From the NCBI GenBank assembly GCA_963824805.1, contig CAWGQZ010000080.1:1-64000 (forward strand): a DNA stretch of 64,000 nt, given 5' to 3'. This document shows, in pieces, positions 46,689 to 54,910 of the stretch. The translations under genes and the position numbers were made by a program. The notes under the pieces were generated by a model, which worked only from the letters and a program-made list of their open reading frames with translations, did not search any database and was not told the origin of the DNA. Position 1 is the stretch's first letter. Each line of letters opens with the position of its first letter. The DNA is from DATBAT01 sp963824805 (lineage in GTDB: Bacteria > Acidobacteriota > Terriglobia > Terriglobales > Acidobacteriaceae).

Positions 46689-47996
46689 TTAGTTTGCGGC
46701 AGGCTCAGCGGGAGGATGCTCGTCCGTGGGAGCGGCTTTGAGCTTTTGCAGTTCATCTTGCAGTTTTTCCCATGCTTTGGTTTCTTTCTTATTTTTTTGG
46801 ATCGCGACTTGGGAGGTGCCGTCACCGTAAAACTGCAATATGGATCGTTTCAAATCCGGGGTTAGGTGGCTGAAATTGTCTTTCGCGAGATCGTCCAGCA
46901 GGTGTGCATAGGTTTTGTCGGCAAGACTATATTCGCCGGCTTTCGATGGACGACCAGTATCAAAATCGGTGTTTTCCAGCTGAAAATTTGGCTTGGATAC
47001 ATCGTGTAAGGTCGCGCTGTAGCTCTCTACTGTTTGATTAACACTCTTGATGTACATGTCCTCCGCTTGCGGCGTAGGGATCTTGAAGGCTACCGCTTTA
47101 AAGGGTCCGATCTTTGGCATGAACTTCAAAAAGAAGGCCAGGATGCGAGTACCCACGCCGGGCTTGCGATACTTGGTACCCCATTCCCGGTTGTAGCCGG
47201 TGCGCGAAAGGTAATAGATAAACTTCTTGCGGTCGAAGTTCGGGGTCTCCTTTACCAGTTGCTCCTTCCGGGAGAGCAGCGCCACCCGCGTCATTTCCGG
47301 GATCACCTTGGCCACGCCACGCCGGTAGCTGCCTATGGCGAGATCTTCATCCCCAAAAACATCGCTTAGCTTGATGTCATAGGTTTCAACAAATGCCCTT
47401 TCCAGCAAGGGTTTGGAGACCTCAAACCCGATGAAGTCGTGATAGCGGTCCGAGGTATAGCGATTCTTTGCTACCTGCGTCATATCAAAACCGAACTCGG
47501 TCCGGATATGGGCCTTCGGGTCTTCCGCATACGTAATCTCGTTTCCATATTTCTTCTGGAGCTTGGGGAACTCGATCGCCACGACCTTGTTGATGGTTGG
47601 ATGCCCGTTGTTGTCGGAAGCATAGTGCGCCAAGGCTCCCAACGCGAAAGCATACTCGTTGAGATCGGAAGAATCGTGAATCAGATTCTCCACAAAATCT
47701 CCACTCCTGACGTAATGCACCAGATCGCTGAAATAGTGGCTTCCAAATGGGTAGTAACCCATGTCTTGCATCACGCATCCGCCATAGGCGTACGCATGCG
47801 CCTTCTTTAAATCATCCTCGGTGGATTGAGGAAAACGCTTTTTCAGCAGGGGCTCAATCTGATCTTTCCACAATAGGTCCACGATTTGTTCGTGGGTGAG
47901 TACGGAATAACTCTGGCCGAGGTAAGGACAAATCAGAAAGAAGAGAGCTAGCACTACAGCTGCCTTCGTTGACCTCCGAATCTGTCCCCAAAGCAT
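46689..47996 (-). CDS. Secreted zinc-dependent phospholipase C-like protein
   Basis: A 435-residue exported protein (signal AAVVLALFFLICPYLGQS) with the zinc phospholipase C/S1-P1 type start: SVLTHEQIVDLLWKD, then GSHYFSDLVHYVRSGDF and ALGALAHYASDNNGHP, whose His and Asp residues would bind zinc. A Lys/Pro-rich tail ends the protein. Proteins of this type are widespread in Acidobacteriota and Bacteroidota; hydrolysis of phospholipids is only inferred. Confidence 0.8.
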   Translation of the reverse strand: MLWGQIRRSTKAAVVLALFFLICPYLGQSYSVLTHEQIVDLLWKDQIEPLLKKRFPQSTEDDLKKAHAYAYGGCVMQDMGYYPFGSHYFSDLVHYVRSGDFVENLIHDSSDLNEYAFALGALAHYASDNNGHPTINKVVAIEFPKLQKKYGNEITYAEDPKAHIRTEFGFDMTQVAKNRYTSDRYHDFIGFEVSKPLLERAFVETYDIKLSDVFGDEDLAIGSYRRGVAKVIPEMTRVALLSRKEQLVKETPNFDRKKFIYYLSRTGYNREWGTKYRKPGVGTRILAFFLKFMPKIGPFKAVAFKIPTPQAEDMYIKSVNQTVESYSATLHDVSKPNFQLENTDFDTGRPSKAGEYSLADKTYAHLLDDLAKDNFSHLTPDLKRSILQFYGDGTSQVAIQKNKKETKAWEKLQDELQKLKAAPTDEHPPAEPAAN

Positions 47997-48110
47997 TAGG
48001 GGAGTATAAACGGCGGGCGGCGTATTAAAAAAGCTAACTGGCCCGCTGGTAACCGCTCTCTCCCCCGCACGTAACTTTTCCTATTTGCAAGCCAACCTTA
48101 GACTCTCCTC

Positions 48111-48320
48111 ATGAATCCCGCACTTAACGACGAGTCGCCGGCCAATTCCGAGCGTTTGCGACTGGAGCGCTGGCACGGTTTCGCTAATGCGGCGACCGTA
48201 GCCCTGTTTGGGGTTCCTTTGATCAACACCACCACCGCTGCTCGGGCCGCTTGGCTGGAGCTTTCGCAGTTGCTGATCGGGCTGGGAAATCGCGGACGCA
48301 AACCCACTCACCACGTCTAG
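48111..48320 (+). CDS. Possible small protein, unknown
   Basis: A 69-residue ORF with a plausible composition (RLRLERWHGFANAATVALFG, ELSQLLIGLGNRGRK) ending 4 bp inside the convergent ARPP-1 gene. The minus-strand frames over the same bases look artificial. No SD or domain is apparent, so this is a weak call. Confidence 0.3.
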   Translation: MNPALNDESPANSERLRLERWHGFANAATVALFGVPLINTTTAARAAWLELSQLLIGLGNRGRKPTHHV

Positions 48321-49411
48321 TCGCTCATCTTGGCGACATGCAGATCGAAACCTGTCTTTGGAAGCAGCGAGGTCAGCTCGAACGCCTCGAATCCATCCCC
48401 GGCAATCTCGGTATGGCGATAGAGTCCGGGTTCACTTTCCACTGTCTTATGCCGGCCCTCGATATCGTCCAGAAATTGCTGTGCAGACTTCAGATCGGCG
48501 TCACCACTCTTGGCGCGCTCAATCACCGCCTCCGCCGCATACGATCGGACGAGTTTCGGCCAGTATTTTTGCAGCAGTTCCGTGCTGGCAAACACGTCGG
48601 ACCAGATGATCCGCCCATTCACAGCCACCACTACGCCCACGGCATTCCGGTCTCGCAACTGCTGGATCAGGCTCCGATACTCTTTCTCCATCGGAGCCGC
48701 AACCGAATCCACCTTTTCGCGAACTTCGTCGTTTTGCATAACCCTCGCATAGGAACTTGTGTCCCGCACTTCGGCCGCGGCTGGAGCGGAAAGACTCTTC
48801 GCCATGCCGGCCTGGGCCTTGCGCACTTCTGACCACACCATCTCCTGATTCTTCGAAGCCATGGCCTGCGCCCGCACTTTCGGCTGCGCCATTGCCGACT
48901 TCATGCTGCCAAACTGGGCGCTGGTCGCGACCCAACGGCCAGGCTCCACGCAGAAAACACTGAGATCTACGGGATCGCTTTCCGCCGGCACCAGCCTATC
49001 CTTGCCAATCACCCGGTCCTGCTTCCCACCGGTCACGATCTCCCCCGCCAGCAAGATTAGCGGCCTGTGCGCGTTATTCACTAGAACCAGGCGATTCACT
49101 TCCGCCCCCTCCTGACGTTCTCCCATTGGGTAGTGAGGGCGCCGACGGATCAGAGGCTGGGCGCTGCCAAGCTCGCTTACAACCACCTCGCCAGAACGCA
49201 GCCCTTCATCCAGGGTCAGGAAGTCCCGGGTGTCGTGGGATCGTTCTGCCAACACGGGAAACACCGTCAAGTTTCCGTGCCGTATAGGAGGCAGAACCTT
49301 GTAGCCGGAGGTCGAGGGGATCTCGCCCGCGTGCGCCTTAAAACATGGAATTACTACACAAACTGCTCCTCCAATGATGGCCACGAAAATGGCCCAGATC
49401 TTCCAGTTCAT
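48317..49411 (-). CDS. ARPP-1-family (DUF6569) secreted protein
   Basis: A 364-residue exported protein, with signal IWAIFVAIIGGAVCVVIPC and likely cleavage after AHA. The mature part has the ARPP-1 pattern: GNLTVFPVLA, FLTLDEGLRSGEVVVSE, VNRLVLVNNAHRPLILLAGEIVTGGKQDR (in pieces) and LSVFCVEPGRW. Family members occur beside phosphatase and ADP-ribosylation-type genes, and their function is not established. Divergent from the sigma factor gene; spacing 134 bp. Confidence 0.75.
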   Translation of the reverse strand: MNWKIWAIFVAIIGGAVCVVIPCFKAHAGEIPSTSGYKVLPPIRHGNLTVFPVLAERSHDTRDFLTLDEGLRSGEVVVSELGSAQPLIRRRPHYPMGERQEGAEVNRLVLVNNAHRPLILLAGEIVTGGKQDRVIGKDRLVPAESDPVDLSVFCVEPGRWVATSAQFGSMKSAMAQPKVRAQAMASKNQEMVWSEVRKAQAGMAKSLSAPAAAEVRDTSSYARVMQNDEVREKVDSVAAPMEKEYRSLIQQLRDRNAVGVVVAVNGRIIWSDVFASTELLQKYWPKLVRSYAAEAVIERAKSGDADLKSAQQFLDDIEGRHKTVESEPGLYRHTEIAGDGFEAFELTSLLPKTGFDLHVAKMSD

Positions 49412-49529
49412 AGCACCCTCCTCGTAACCGGCCCGGCTCCTTGTCGGGGAGGAATCGCTCGTCCGACCAGGGTCTACGCGCTACAATTACGCCTGTCTAG
49501 AGAACGGTTTGGGTTCCCCGTCTTGCATC

Positions 49530-49535
49530 TAAAAT
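49530..49535 (+). promoter_or_regulatory. -10-like hexamer (TAAAAT) of the sigma factor gene
   Basis: TAAAAT ends 10 nt before the ATG at 49546; no SD is present. Confidence 0.35.
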
Positions 49536-49545
49536 TTCATCTGGC

Positions 49546-50463
49546 ATGAGCGACGCCGTACAACCCGTAGTGGAGATTTCCCAGGGATTGAACACACTCA
49601 TTGCCGGTCTCTACGCCAAGAGTGGCGCTGCTTCCTTCGATCTTAGCTGCGAGCAGTTCACCGCAATACTGGAAGAGATTGCCGCCAAGTATCAGCCATC
49701 AGGCTCGGTTTTCGACCTGCGCGAGCTTTACTCTTCCCTGCGCATTGAGGACCTCGCCTTGGCCCGAGCCTGCGCCAACGGACACGAGCGCGCATGGGAA
49801 ATATTCCTCACCCGTTTTCGCGCCAAACTCTATGACATAGCCGGTTACATCGCCAAAGAAAGCTCCGCCGCAAGAGAACTGGCGGACGGCATCTACGGTG
49901 ATCTCTATGGCACCGCCAATCGCGACGGCCAGCGGGTTTCGAAGCTTGCTTCGTACACCGGCCGGGGATCGCTCGAAGGCTGGTTGCGCACAGTCATGGC
50001 GCAGGAGTTCGTCAACAAGTACCGCCGCCAGCGCAGGCTGGTCAGCCTCGACGGTGAAGAGGAAGATGGCATTCAGTTCGCTGCGAAAGGGACTGAATCC
50101 TCAATCGAAATCGACCCTAGGCTGGAGTCAGCAATTGCGGAGGCCCTGGCCGGCCTGGAAGATGCGGACCGCTTTGTACTCTCCTCGTATTACCTTGATC
50201 GCCGCACCCTGGCCGAGGTCGCACGCACTTTGTGCGTCCACGAATCGACGATCAGCCGCAAGCTAGATAAGCTGGCTAAGTCATTGCGCAAGCACATCCT
50301 GAATGGCTTGACACAACGCGGCATGAGTCGCCGTCAGGCAGAAGAAGCGCTCGACACAGATGTGCGGGATTTACAGGTGAATATCCGCAAACATCTGACG
50401 CAAAAAACGGAAGTTCAACCGTTCCCTAAGAAGAAGGATCCGATGGGAGACGGATCAGCCTGA
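49546..50463 (+). CDS. ECF-like RNA polymerase sigma factor with extended N-terminus
   Basis: A 305-residue sigma-70-family protein. Region 2 appears around residues 70-160 (ALARACANGHERAWEIFLTRF, SKLASYTGRGSLEGWLRTVM, QEFVNKYRRQRR) and region 4 with its helix-turn-helix at about 200-250 (LEDADRFVLSSYYLDRRTLAEVARTLCVHESTISRKL, in parts). The about 70-residue N-terminal extension and C-terminal tail are longer than in classic ECF factors. The anti-sigma gene starts 12 bp downstream, the standard pairing. Target promoters and the triggering signal are unknown. Confidence 0.85.
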   Translation: MSDAVQPVVEISQGLNTLIAGLYAKSGAASFDLSCEQFTAILEEIAAKYQPSGSVFDLRELYSSLRIEDLALARACANGHERAWEIFLTRFRAKLYDIAGYIAKESSAARELADGIYGDLYGTANRDGQRVSKLASYTGRGSLEGWLRTVMAQEFVNKYRRQRRLVSLDGEEEDGIQFAAKGTESSIEIDPRLESAIAEALAGLEDADRFVLSSYYLDRRTLAEVARTLCVHESTISRKLDKLAKSLRKHILNGLTQRGMSRRQAEEALDTDVRDLQVNIRKHLTQKTEVQPFPKKKDPMGDGSA

Positions 50464-50475
50464 AGAATAGAGCCA

Positions 50476-51666
50476 ATGGAAGATCTTCCAAAAATCGTTC
50501 GAGACCGGTTGGCGGCACCCGCGCCCAGCGATCACCCCGATGCTGATTTGTTGACCGCTTTCAGCGAAAACGCGCTCGGTGCGCGCGAGCGCGCCGAAAT
50601 TGTCCGGCATTTAGCGGTATGTTCCTTCTGCCGCGAAGTTAACTCGCTGGCACAGCCTGAGGAAGAGAAGGCCTTCGCGGTAGCAGTGGGCATGAGTGCG
50701 GCTGCGCCTCTAGCCCTAGCCCGAGCACCGCGTCGAAGCTTTAATCTGCGTTGGGGAGCACTCGGTGCCGTTGCGGTCATTGTCGCCGCCGCAACCTGGA
50801 GCCTGCGGCCATCGCATAAAGAAGTGTCAGCTCTGCCTCCTCAAGAAGTGTCCCCTGCGAAAGGCGATAGAAGACTCGACGAGCTCCAACTTGCGCAGGC
50901 AAAGGAAGAGGGTTCTCAGTTAAGCCGCCAAAAACAGATGGCTGCGCCCAAGCAGAGTCCTACCGCGGGCAGCAGGTTTAAGATCGTGCCTAAACCCGCG
51001 TTGGTGAATCCTGGCCGCGAGGTCGCCTCTACAAGTCCAGCCGTCACCGAGTCCGGCGACCGTGCGGTGGCCCCTCCGTCGCCAGTAGGCGAATTCGACA
51101 GAACGATGGCAAAAGCGCAAACTCCGGCGGCACCAGCACCCGATCGGCAGCCGGGAGCAGCCATCATGGGAATTGCAAAAACGGCGCAGGTTGGAAACGA
51201 AGCTCCTGATTTGCCCCGCCAAGAGCGTTCGTCCCAATCGGAAGCAAAGGACAAGAAGAGTTTAGCCGCCGCGGAAGTTGCCACCGGAACCGGAACCGGC
51301 GTTGCCTTCGACTCTGCTCTTATAAATAGTTTCATGCGGTGGACGTTGTCGGATGGCAAGCTGCGCAGGTCGACCGACGCAGGAGTGAACTGGGAAATCG
51401 TTCCGATTGATCAGAATTCTGTGTTCCGCGCATTGTCCGTGCTGGGAGAAGAACTCTGGGTGGGCGGCAAGAATGGGGTTCTCTACCATTCTCCCGACAA
51501 TGGAAAACATTGGGTACACGTCGTCCCGACGGCGGGAGAGGAACTGCTTACGGAAGACATTGTCCGTCTGGAGTTCGCCGACGCTGATCACGGCAAACTG
51601 ATCACGCCCCACAGCGAATGGACCACCGAAAACTGTGGCGCGACCTGGCACCGCCTGCAACGATAG
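50476..51666 (+). CDS. Zinc-finger anti-sigma factor with YCF48/BNR-like C-terminal domain
   Basis: A 396-residue membrane protein. The cytoplasmic N-terminus has the ZAS-type motif HLAVCSFCREV, preceded by DADLLTAFSENAL. One helix follows (LGAVAVIVAAATWSL), then a long Pro/Ala/Lys-rich periplasmic linker, and a C-terminal unit of about 100 residues with repeats like LRRSTDAGVNWEIVP, GKNGVLYHSPDNGKHWVHV and TTENCGATWHRL, resembling YCF48/BNR propeller blades. It likely holds the upstream sigma factor until an extracytoplasmic signal is sensed. The linkage of sensing to the C-terminal part is inference. Confidence 0.82.
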   Translation: MEDLPKIVRDRLAAPAPSDHPDADLLTAFSENALGARERAEIVRHLAVCSFCREVNSLAQPEEEKAFAVAVGMSAAAPLALARAPRRSFNLRWGALGAVAVIVAAATWSLRPSHKEVSALPPQEVSPAKGDRRLDELQLAQAKEEGSQLSRQKQMAAPKQSPTAGSRFKIVPKPALVNPGREVASTSPAVTESGDRAVAPPSPVGEFDRTMAKAQTPAAPAPDRQPGAAIMGIAKTAQVGNEAPDLPRQERSSQSEAKDKKSLAAAEVATGTGTGVAFDSALINSFMRWTLSDGKLRRSTDAGVNWEIVPIDQNSVFRALSVLGEELWVGGKNGVLYHSPDNGKHWVHVVPTAGEELLTEDIVRLEFADADHGKLITPHSEWTTENCGATWHRLQR

Positions 51667-51781
51667 GGCGCTGTGGAAATTCTCGAACGGCCTGCAGAGA
51701 TAGCGTTACCATTCGGAAGGGTCGAACTGTCGTAAGCCCCGCAAATCCTGACAGATAGCCTCTACCCAGACAGCGATCGCA

Positions 51782-51938
51782 GTTACTGTTTACGCATTAC
51801 TGTAACCGCTAAGTGGATTACGGAGGTGACGTTTACCGTCCAGATGCCCCCACCGTACTATCACACTCGTGGTTTGGCAGTTCTGGGGGAGGGCTGCCGA
51901 AGACGTCCCAAACCGAGAGGTTTGGGACGTTCTTTTTT
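51782..51938 (+). ncRNA. Candidate structured RNA with upstream dyad
   Basis: The 425-bp gap between anti-sigma and thioredoxin genes holds a dyad GTTACTGT / ACTGTAAC (51782-51789 and 51799-51806), a perfect small hairpin GACG-TTTAC-CGTC (51829-51841), a possible CCCCCA / TGGGGG pairing, and then a strong terminator. A near-perfect SD-like GGAGGTGA is present without a start codon at a suitable distance. No convincing ORF is seen. It may be a small RNA ending at the terminator, or a leader. I cannot match it to a known RNA family. Confidence 0.35.
51902..51938 (+). terminator. Strong intrinsic terminator upstream of trxA
   Basis: 13-bp stem GACGTCCCAAACC / GGTTTGGGACGTT, with one terminal mispair, loop GAGA, then TCTTTTTT. 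It ends about 150 bp before trxA. Confidence 0.85.
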
Positions 51939-52094
51939 GGCTCAAAAGTCTTTGTTAGCCAGCGAACCTGCCGCGTAGGACGGCTTGCGACTTCTTCCAC
52001 CTCGCTGCATCCAATACAAGTGTTAGGATGGTTTTAGGGCTCAACTATGACGCTGGCATGACGCCACGATGCGACAGCCGGCTACGGAGGAATG

Positions 52095-52427
52095 ATGGCA
52101 AGCGAAGCAATTCTCGAGGTAAATGACGCGAATTTTGACCAGGATGTCCTGAAGTCAGAACAGCCCGTGCTCGTCGATTTTTGGGCCGCTTGGTGTGGCC
52201 CGTGTCGCGCCATAGCCCCGATCGTGGATGAGCTTGCTAGCGAATACCAAGGTAAGGTAAAGGTCGGCAAAATGGACGTCGACCGCAACAGTGCCACGCC
52301 AATGCGGTATGGGGTTCGCGGCATTCCAACCCTGCTGGTGTTCAAGGGTGGACAAGTGAAAGAGCAGATTGTCGGATACGTCGCCAAAGAAACGATCCAG
52401 AAGGCCCTCGACAAGCACGTCGGCTAA
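52095..52427 (+). CDS. trxA: Thioredoxin
   Basis: Small redox protein that reduces disulfides in the cytoplasm. Active site WCGPC in WAAWCGPCRAIAP, cis-Pro region RGIPTLLVFKGG, about 110 residues. Two ATGs are in tandem (52092 and 52095); GGAGG (52086-52090) fits the second better. A thioredoxin is the expected electron donor for the APS-type CysH at 25107, though the genes are far apart. A good terminator follows. Confidence 0.95.
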   Translation: MASEAILEVNDANFDQDVLKSEQPVLVDFWAAWCGPCRAIAPIVDELASEYQGKVKVGKMDVDRNSATPMRYGVRGIPTLLVFKGGQVKEQIVGYVAKETIQKALDKHVG

Positions 52428-52446
52428 CGAAGCAATTCGAAATTAG

Positions 52447-52480
52447 AAAGCGTCCAGTCATGGCTGGACGCTTTTCTTTT
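52447..52480 (+). terminator. Intrinsic terminator after trxA
   Basis: Perfect 11-bp stem AAAGCGTCCAG / CTGGACGCTTT, 6-nt loop, then TTCTTTTT. The A-rich 5' arm would let it also serve the convergent lexA side. Confidence 0.85.
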
Positions 52481-52553
52481 TGCGCTGAAAACCGAAAACT
52501 AGAAAGCTAAGAACCAAATTACACAAGGCAGGCCGTCGTCGCTGCGAGCAAGA

Positions 52554-53180
52554 TTAATACTTCCTCAGAACCCCTATAACCCGGCCCTGTACCTCTACTG
52601 CAGCAGCCGGTAAGATAATCGGCTTCATGTTCACATTGGAAGGCTGAAGGCGGATGCTATCGCCTTCGTGGAAGAAGCGTTTAAGGGTTGCGTCAGTGCC
52701 TTCGACCAGCGCGACTACAATGTCTCCGTTGTGCGCGGTGCGGGCCTTCTCCACCAGGACAAAGTCCCCATCAAGAATGTGTTCGTCCTGCATCGAGTCG
52801 CCGCGCACTTCCAGCACAAAGACTTCCTTCGAGCGTACAAAATCCGCTAGCGAGATGGTTTCCGGATTGTGCACAGCTTCGATCGGCTGACCGGCGGCGA
52901 TCCTGCCTAGCAACGGCAACACCATCCCGGTGTTCACCGACATGGATTGTTTCAGCCGCCCTTTCGGCGGAAGCAGATCAATGGACCGGCTGCGGTTGTA
53001 ATCCCGGGTGAGCAAGCCCTTCTTTTCCAAATTGGAGATGTGTTTGTGGACCGTGGCGAGCGAATTTAGTCCAAGGCCGCCGCCAATCTCTTCGAACGAA
53101 GGCGAGTATCCCTTCTTCTGCACAAACTCAGAAATGAAATCGTAGACCTGCCGCTGCCGTTTGGTTATCGCCATGGCCAA
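52554..53180 (-). CDS. lexA: LexA repressor
   Basis: SOS-response repressor. N-terminal winged helix (TKRQRQVYDFISEFVQKKG, SFEEIGGGLGLNSLATVHKHI). Self-cleavage site Ala96-Gly97 in RIAAGQP, catalytic Ser129 in GDSMQDEHI and Lys167 in DATLKRFF, so the serine-lysine dyad is intact. 208 residues is normal. The first Met or the Met at residue 3 could be the start. No SOS box of a recognised type is visible upstream, but the binding site in this phylum may differ. Confidence 0.95.
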   Translation of the reverse strand: MAMAITKRQRQVYDFISEFVQKKGYSPSFEEIGGGLGLNSLATVHKHISNLEKKGLLTRDYNRSRSIDLLPPKGRLKQSMSVNTGMVLPLLGRIAAGQPIEAVHNPETISLADFVRSKEVFVLEVRGDSMQDEHILDGDFVLVEKARTAHNGDIVVALVEGTDATLKRFFHEGDSIRLQPSNVNMKPIILPAAAVEVQGRVIGVLRKY

Positions 53181-53465
53181 TTGTTGGCGAAGATAAAGCG
53201 AATGTCAAGGGCAAAGCAGATGTGGGGTATACCGCCGCGGCACTGGTGGTATCGAAAAGTTATTAGGCGAAATATAGACGCAGCTTCTCTTCGTATCCTT
53301 TGCTACTAGTTTGACCACGGATTGACCTCCCGTAGGGTATCTTTAGGTTCACGAAACGCCCCGCCCAAAGCGCGAACGGGGAACCCTAGCTTTTCCCTTC
53401 TTTCCCTGTACGTACATGCCTATGCGTAATCTCTAAGTATTACACCGTACCCGCCGCACAGGGTA

Positions 53466-53471
53466 GATAAT
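53466..53471 (+). promoter_or_regulatory. -10-like hexamer (GATAAT) of the GH71-like gene, leaderless position
   Basis: GATAAT ends exactly 6 nt before the ATG at 53478; no SD is present. Confidence 0.35.
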
Positions 53472-53477
53472 GAGTTA

Positions 53478-54755
53478 ATGGTTCGCAGTCATGCTGTAAT
53501 CCCCTTCTTTCTTCTTACTTCGTTTCTGTTCGCTCAGTCCCCAAGCAGCCTGCAATCCGAAACTGCCAATAACACCAGCGCGGCCGACAACTTCCGCGGT
53601 ATGCAGAACGGCAACGCTTCAGCATCACATGTCAGTAAGCTCCCGTTACGCAGCCTTCTATATCGAGGGGCGACCACGAAGATTTACGCTCGAGTCGTTC
53701 CCTTCTTCTTAAGTACCCAGAAACACGCGGATGTAGGCTATCGTTCGGATGACCGCGCTCAAGCCCAACGCCAAGTCGAAGACATGATCAGCCGCGGCAT
53801 CGACGGAGCCATCATCGACTGGTACGGCACCGAGAACGCTGACCTCGGTCGCAGCGCCGAGGCCTATCGCGAACAGGCGGAGAGCCATGCTGGATTCCGA
53901 TTCGTCATCAGCGAGGACAAAGGCGCTCTCAAGCATTGTGCCAAGAGGCCGGGATGCGATCCGACCCGTCTCCTCATCGAAGACCTCAACTACGCCTACG
54001 ACCATTTCGAGCGAAGCCCGGCCTATTTGCAACAGGATGGACGGCCCGTCTTGTTCTTTTTCGACGTAAATCTCGATCCGATTGATTGGCAGGCCGTGCG
54101 GAACTCGGTGAAAGGAAATCCGTTTTTCGTGTTTCGCAACGCCAAGGCGTTCTCTATGCCGCAAAGTGACGGCGCATTCGCCTGGGTCGACCACACGGGT
54201 GACCGCGACATGCCTTACCTTCACGAGTTCTACAAGAAATCCATTGACCAGCAGCGTTCCCGACCGGCGCTGATGTTTGCCAGCGTCTATAAAGGATTCG
54301 ATGATCGCGCCGCCTCTTGGAGCCAGAACCGCGTCACCAATCAGGAGTGCGGCCAGTTGTGGCTCGATACCTTCGCGCGGGTGAACCGGTACTTTTCACC
54401 GGCGCGTCCGTTGGAGGCTCTCGAGATTGTCACCTGGAATGACTATGAGGAAGGGACCGAGATCGAGAGTGGAATTGATGACTGCGTAGAGATTGTTCCC
54501 TCGCTATCCGGTTCAACTTTGAGCTGGTCCGTCAGCGGAAATCGCGCGGCCATTGATCATTTCATGGTGTATGCGTCTCCCGATGGCGAAACGTTGTTGC
54601 CTCTCGCCCAGGCGCCCAGCGGCGCAAACTCCGCGGAAATCGATCCGGCCAAAGTTCCGCCAGGACACTACCAGCTTTTCATCCAGGCAGTGGGAAAGCC
54701 CAGTATTCAAGACAAGATATCTCGCGGACTGCCTTGGTCGACCCGCGCGAACTGA
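53478..54755 (+). CDS. Secreted GH71/GH99-like glycosidase
   Basis: A 425-residue exported protein (signal VIPFFLLTSFLFAQ). The catalytic part resembles GH71/GH99-type alpha-glucanases/mannosidases: VEDMISRGIDGAIIDWYGTE, FRFVISEDKG, RPVLFFFDVN, and the signature ALEIVTWNDYEEGTEIE near residue 315, which carries acidic catalytic candidates. A short beta-rich C-terminal module of about 90 residues follows (LSWSVSGNRAAIDHFMVYAS). Substrate is uncertain. The ATG at 53478 has a -10-like box 6 nt upstream. Confidence 0.72.
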   Translation: MVRSHAVIPFFLLTSFLFAQSPSSLQSETANNTSAADNFRGMQNGNASASHVSKLPLRSLLYRGATTKIYARVVPFFLSTQKHADVGYRSDDRAQAQRQVEDMISRGIDGAIIDWYGTENADLGRSAEAYREQAESHAGFRFVISEDKGALKHCAKRPGCDPTRLLIEDLNYAYDHFERSPAYLQQDGRPVLFFFDVNLDPIDWQAVRNSVKGNPFFVFRNAKAFSMPQSDGAFAWVDHTGDRDMPYLHEFYKKSIDQQRSRPALMFASVYKGFDDRAASWSQNRVTNQECGQLWLDTFARVNRYFSPARPLEALEIVTWNDYEEGTEIESGIDDCVEIVPSLSGSTLSWSVSGNRAAIDHFMVYASPDGETLLPLAQAPSGANSAEIDPAKVPPGHYQLFIQAVGKPSIQDKISRGLPWSTRAN

Positions 54756-54910
54756 AACTCACCGACAGCAATTTGTTACTGGCGGATGACAAGTTGCTTC
54801 AGTGCCCTTCCGTTCTATAGCAATAAATGCTAGCTTCTTGCATCGGCAATTGCGTAACGTGAGATGCGGCCTGTCGGTGGCACAAATAAGCGACGTCTTA
54901 TGAGGCTTTG

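Noticed and set aside
51813..52037. 74-codon ORF upstream of trxA
   Set aside because: It reads straight through the strong terminator and has no domain or proper start signal.
53344..53388. Imperfect inverted repeat (TAGGTTC ... GAACCCTA with inner CCCCG/CGGGG) between lexA and the GH71-like gene
   Set aside because: Could be a terminator or operator, but arms are short, one base bulges and the T run is weak; trxA already has a terminator. Too uncertain to call, including as a LexA site.
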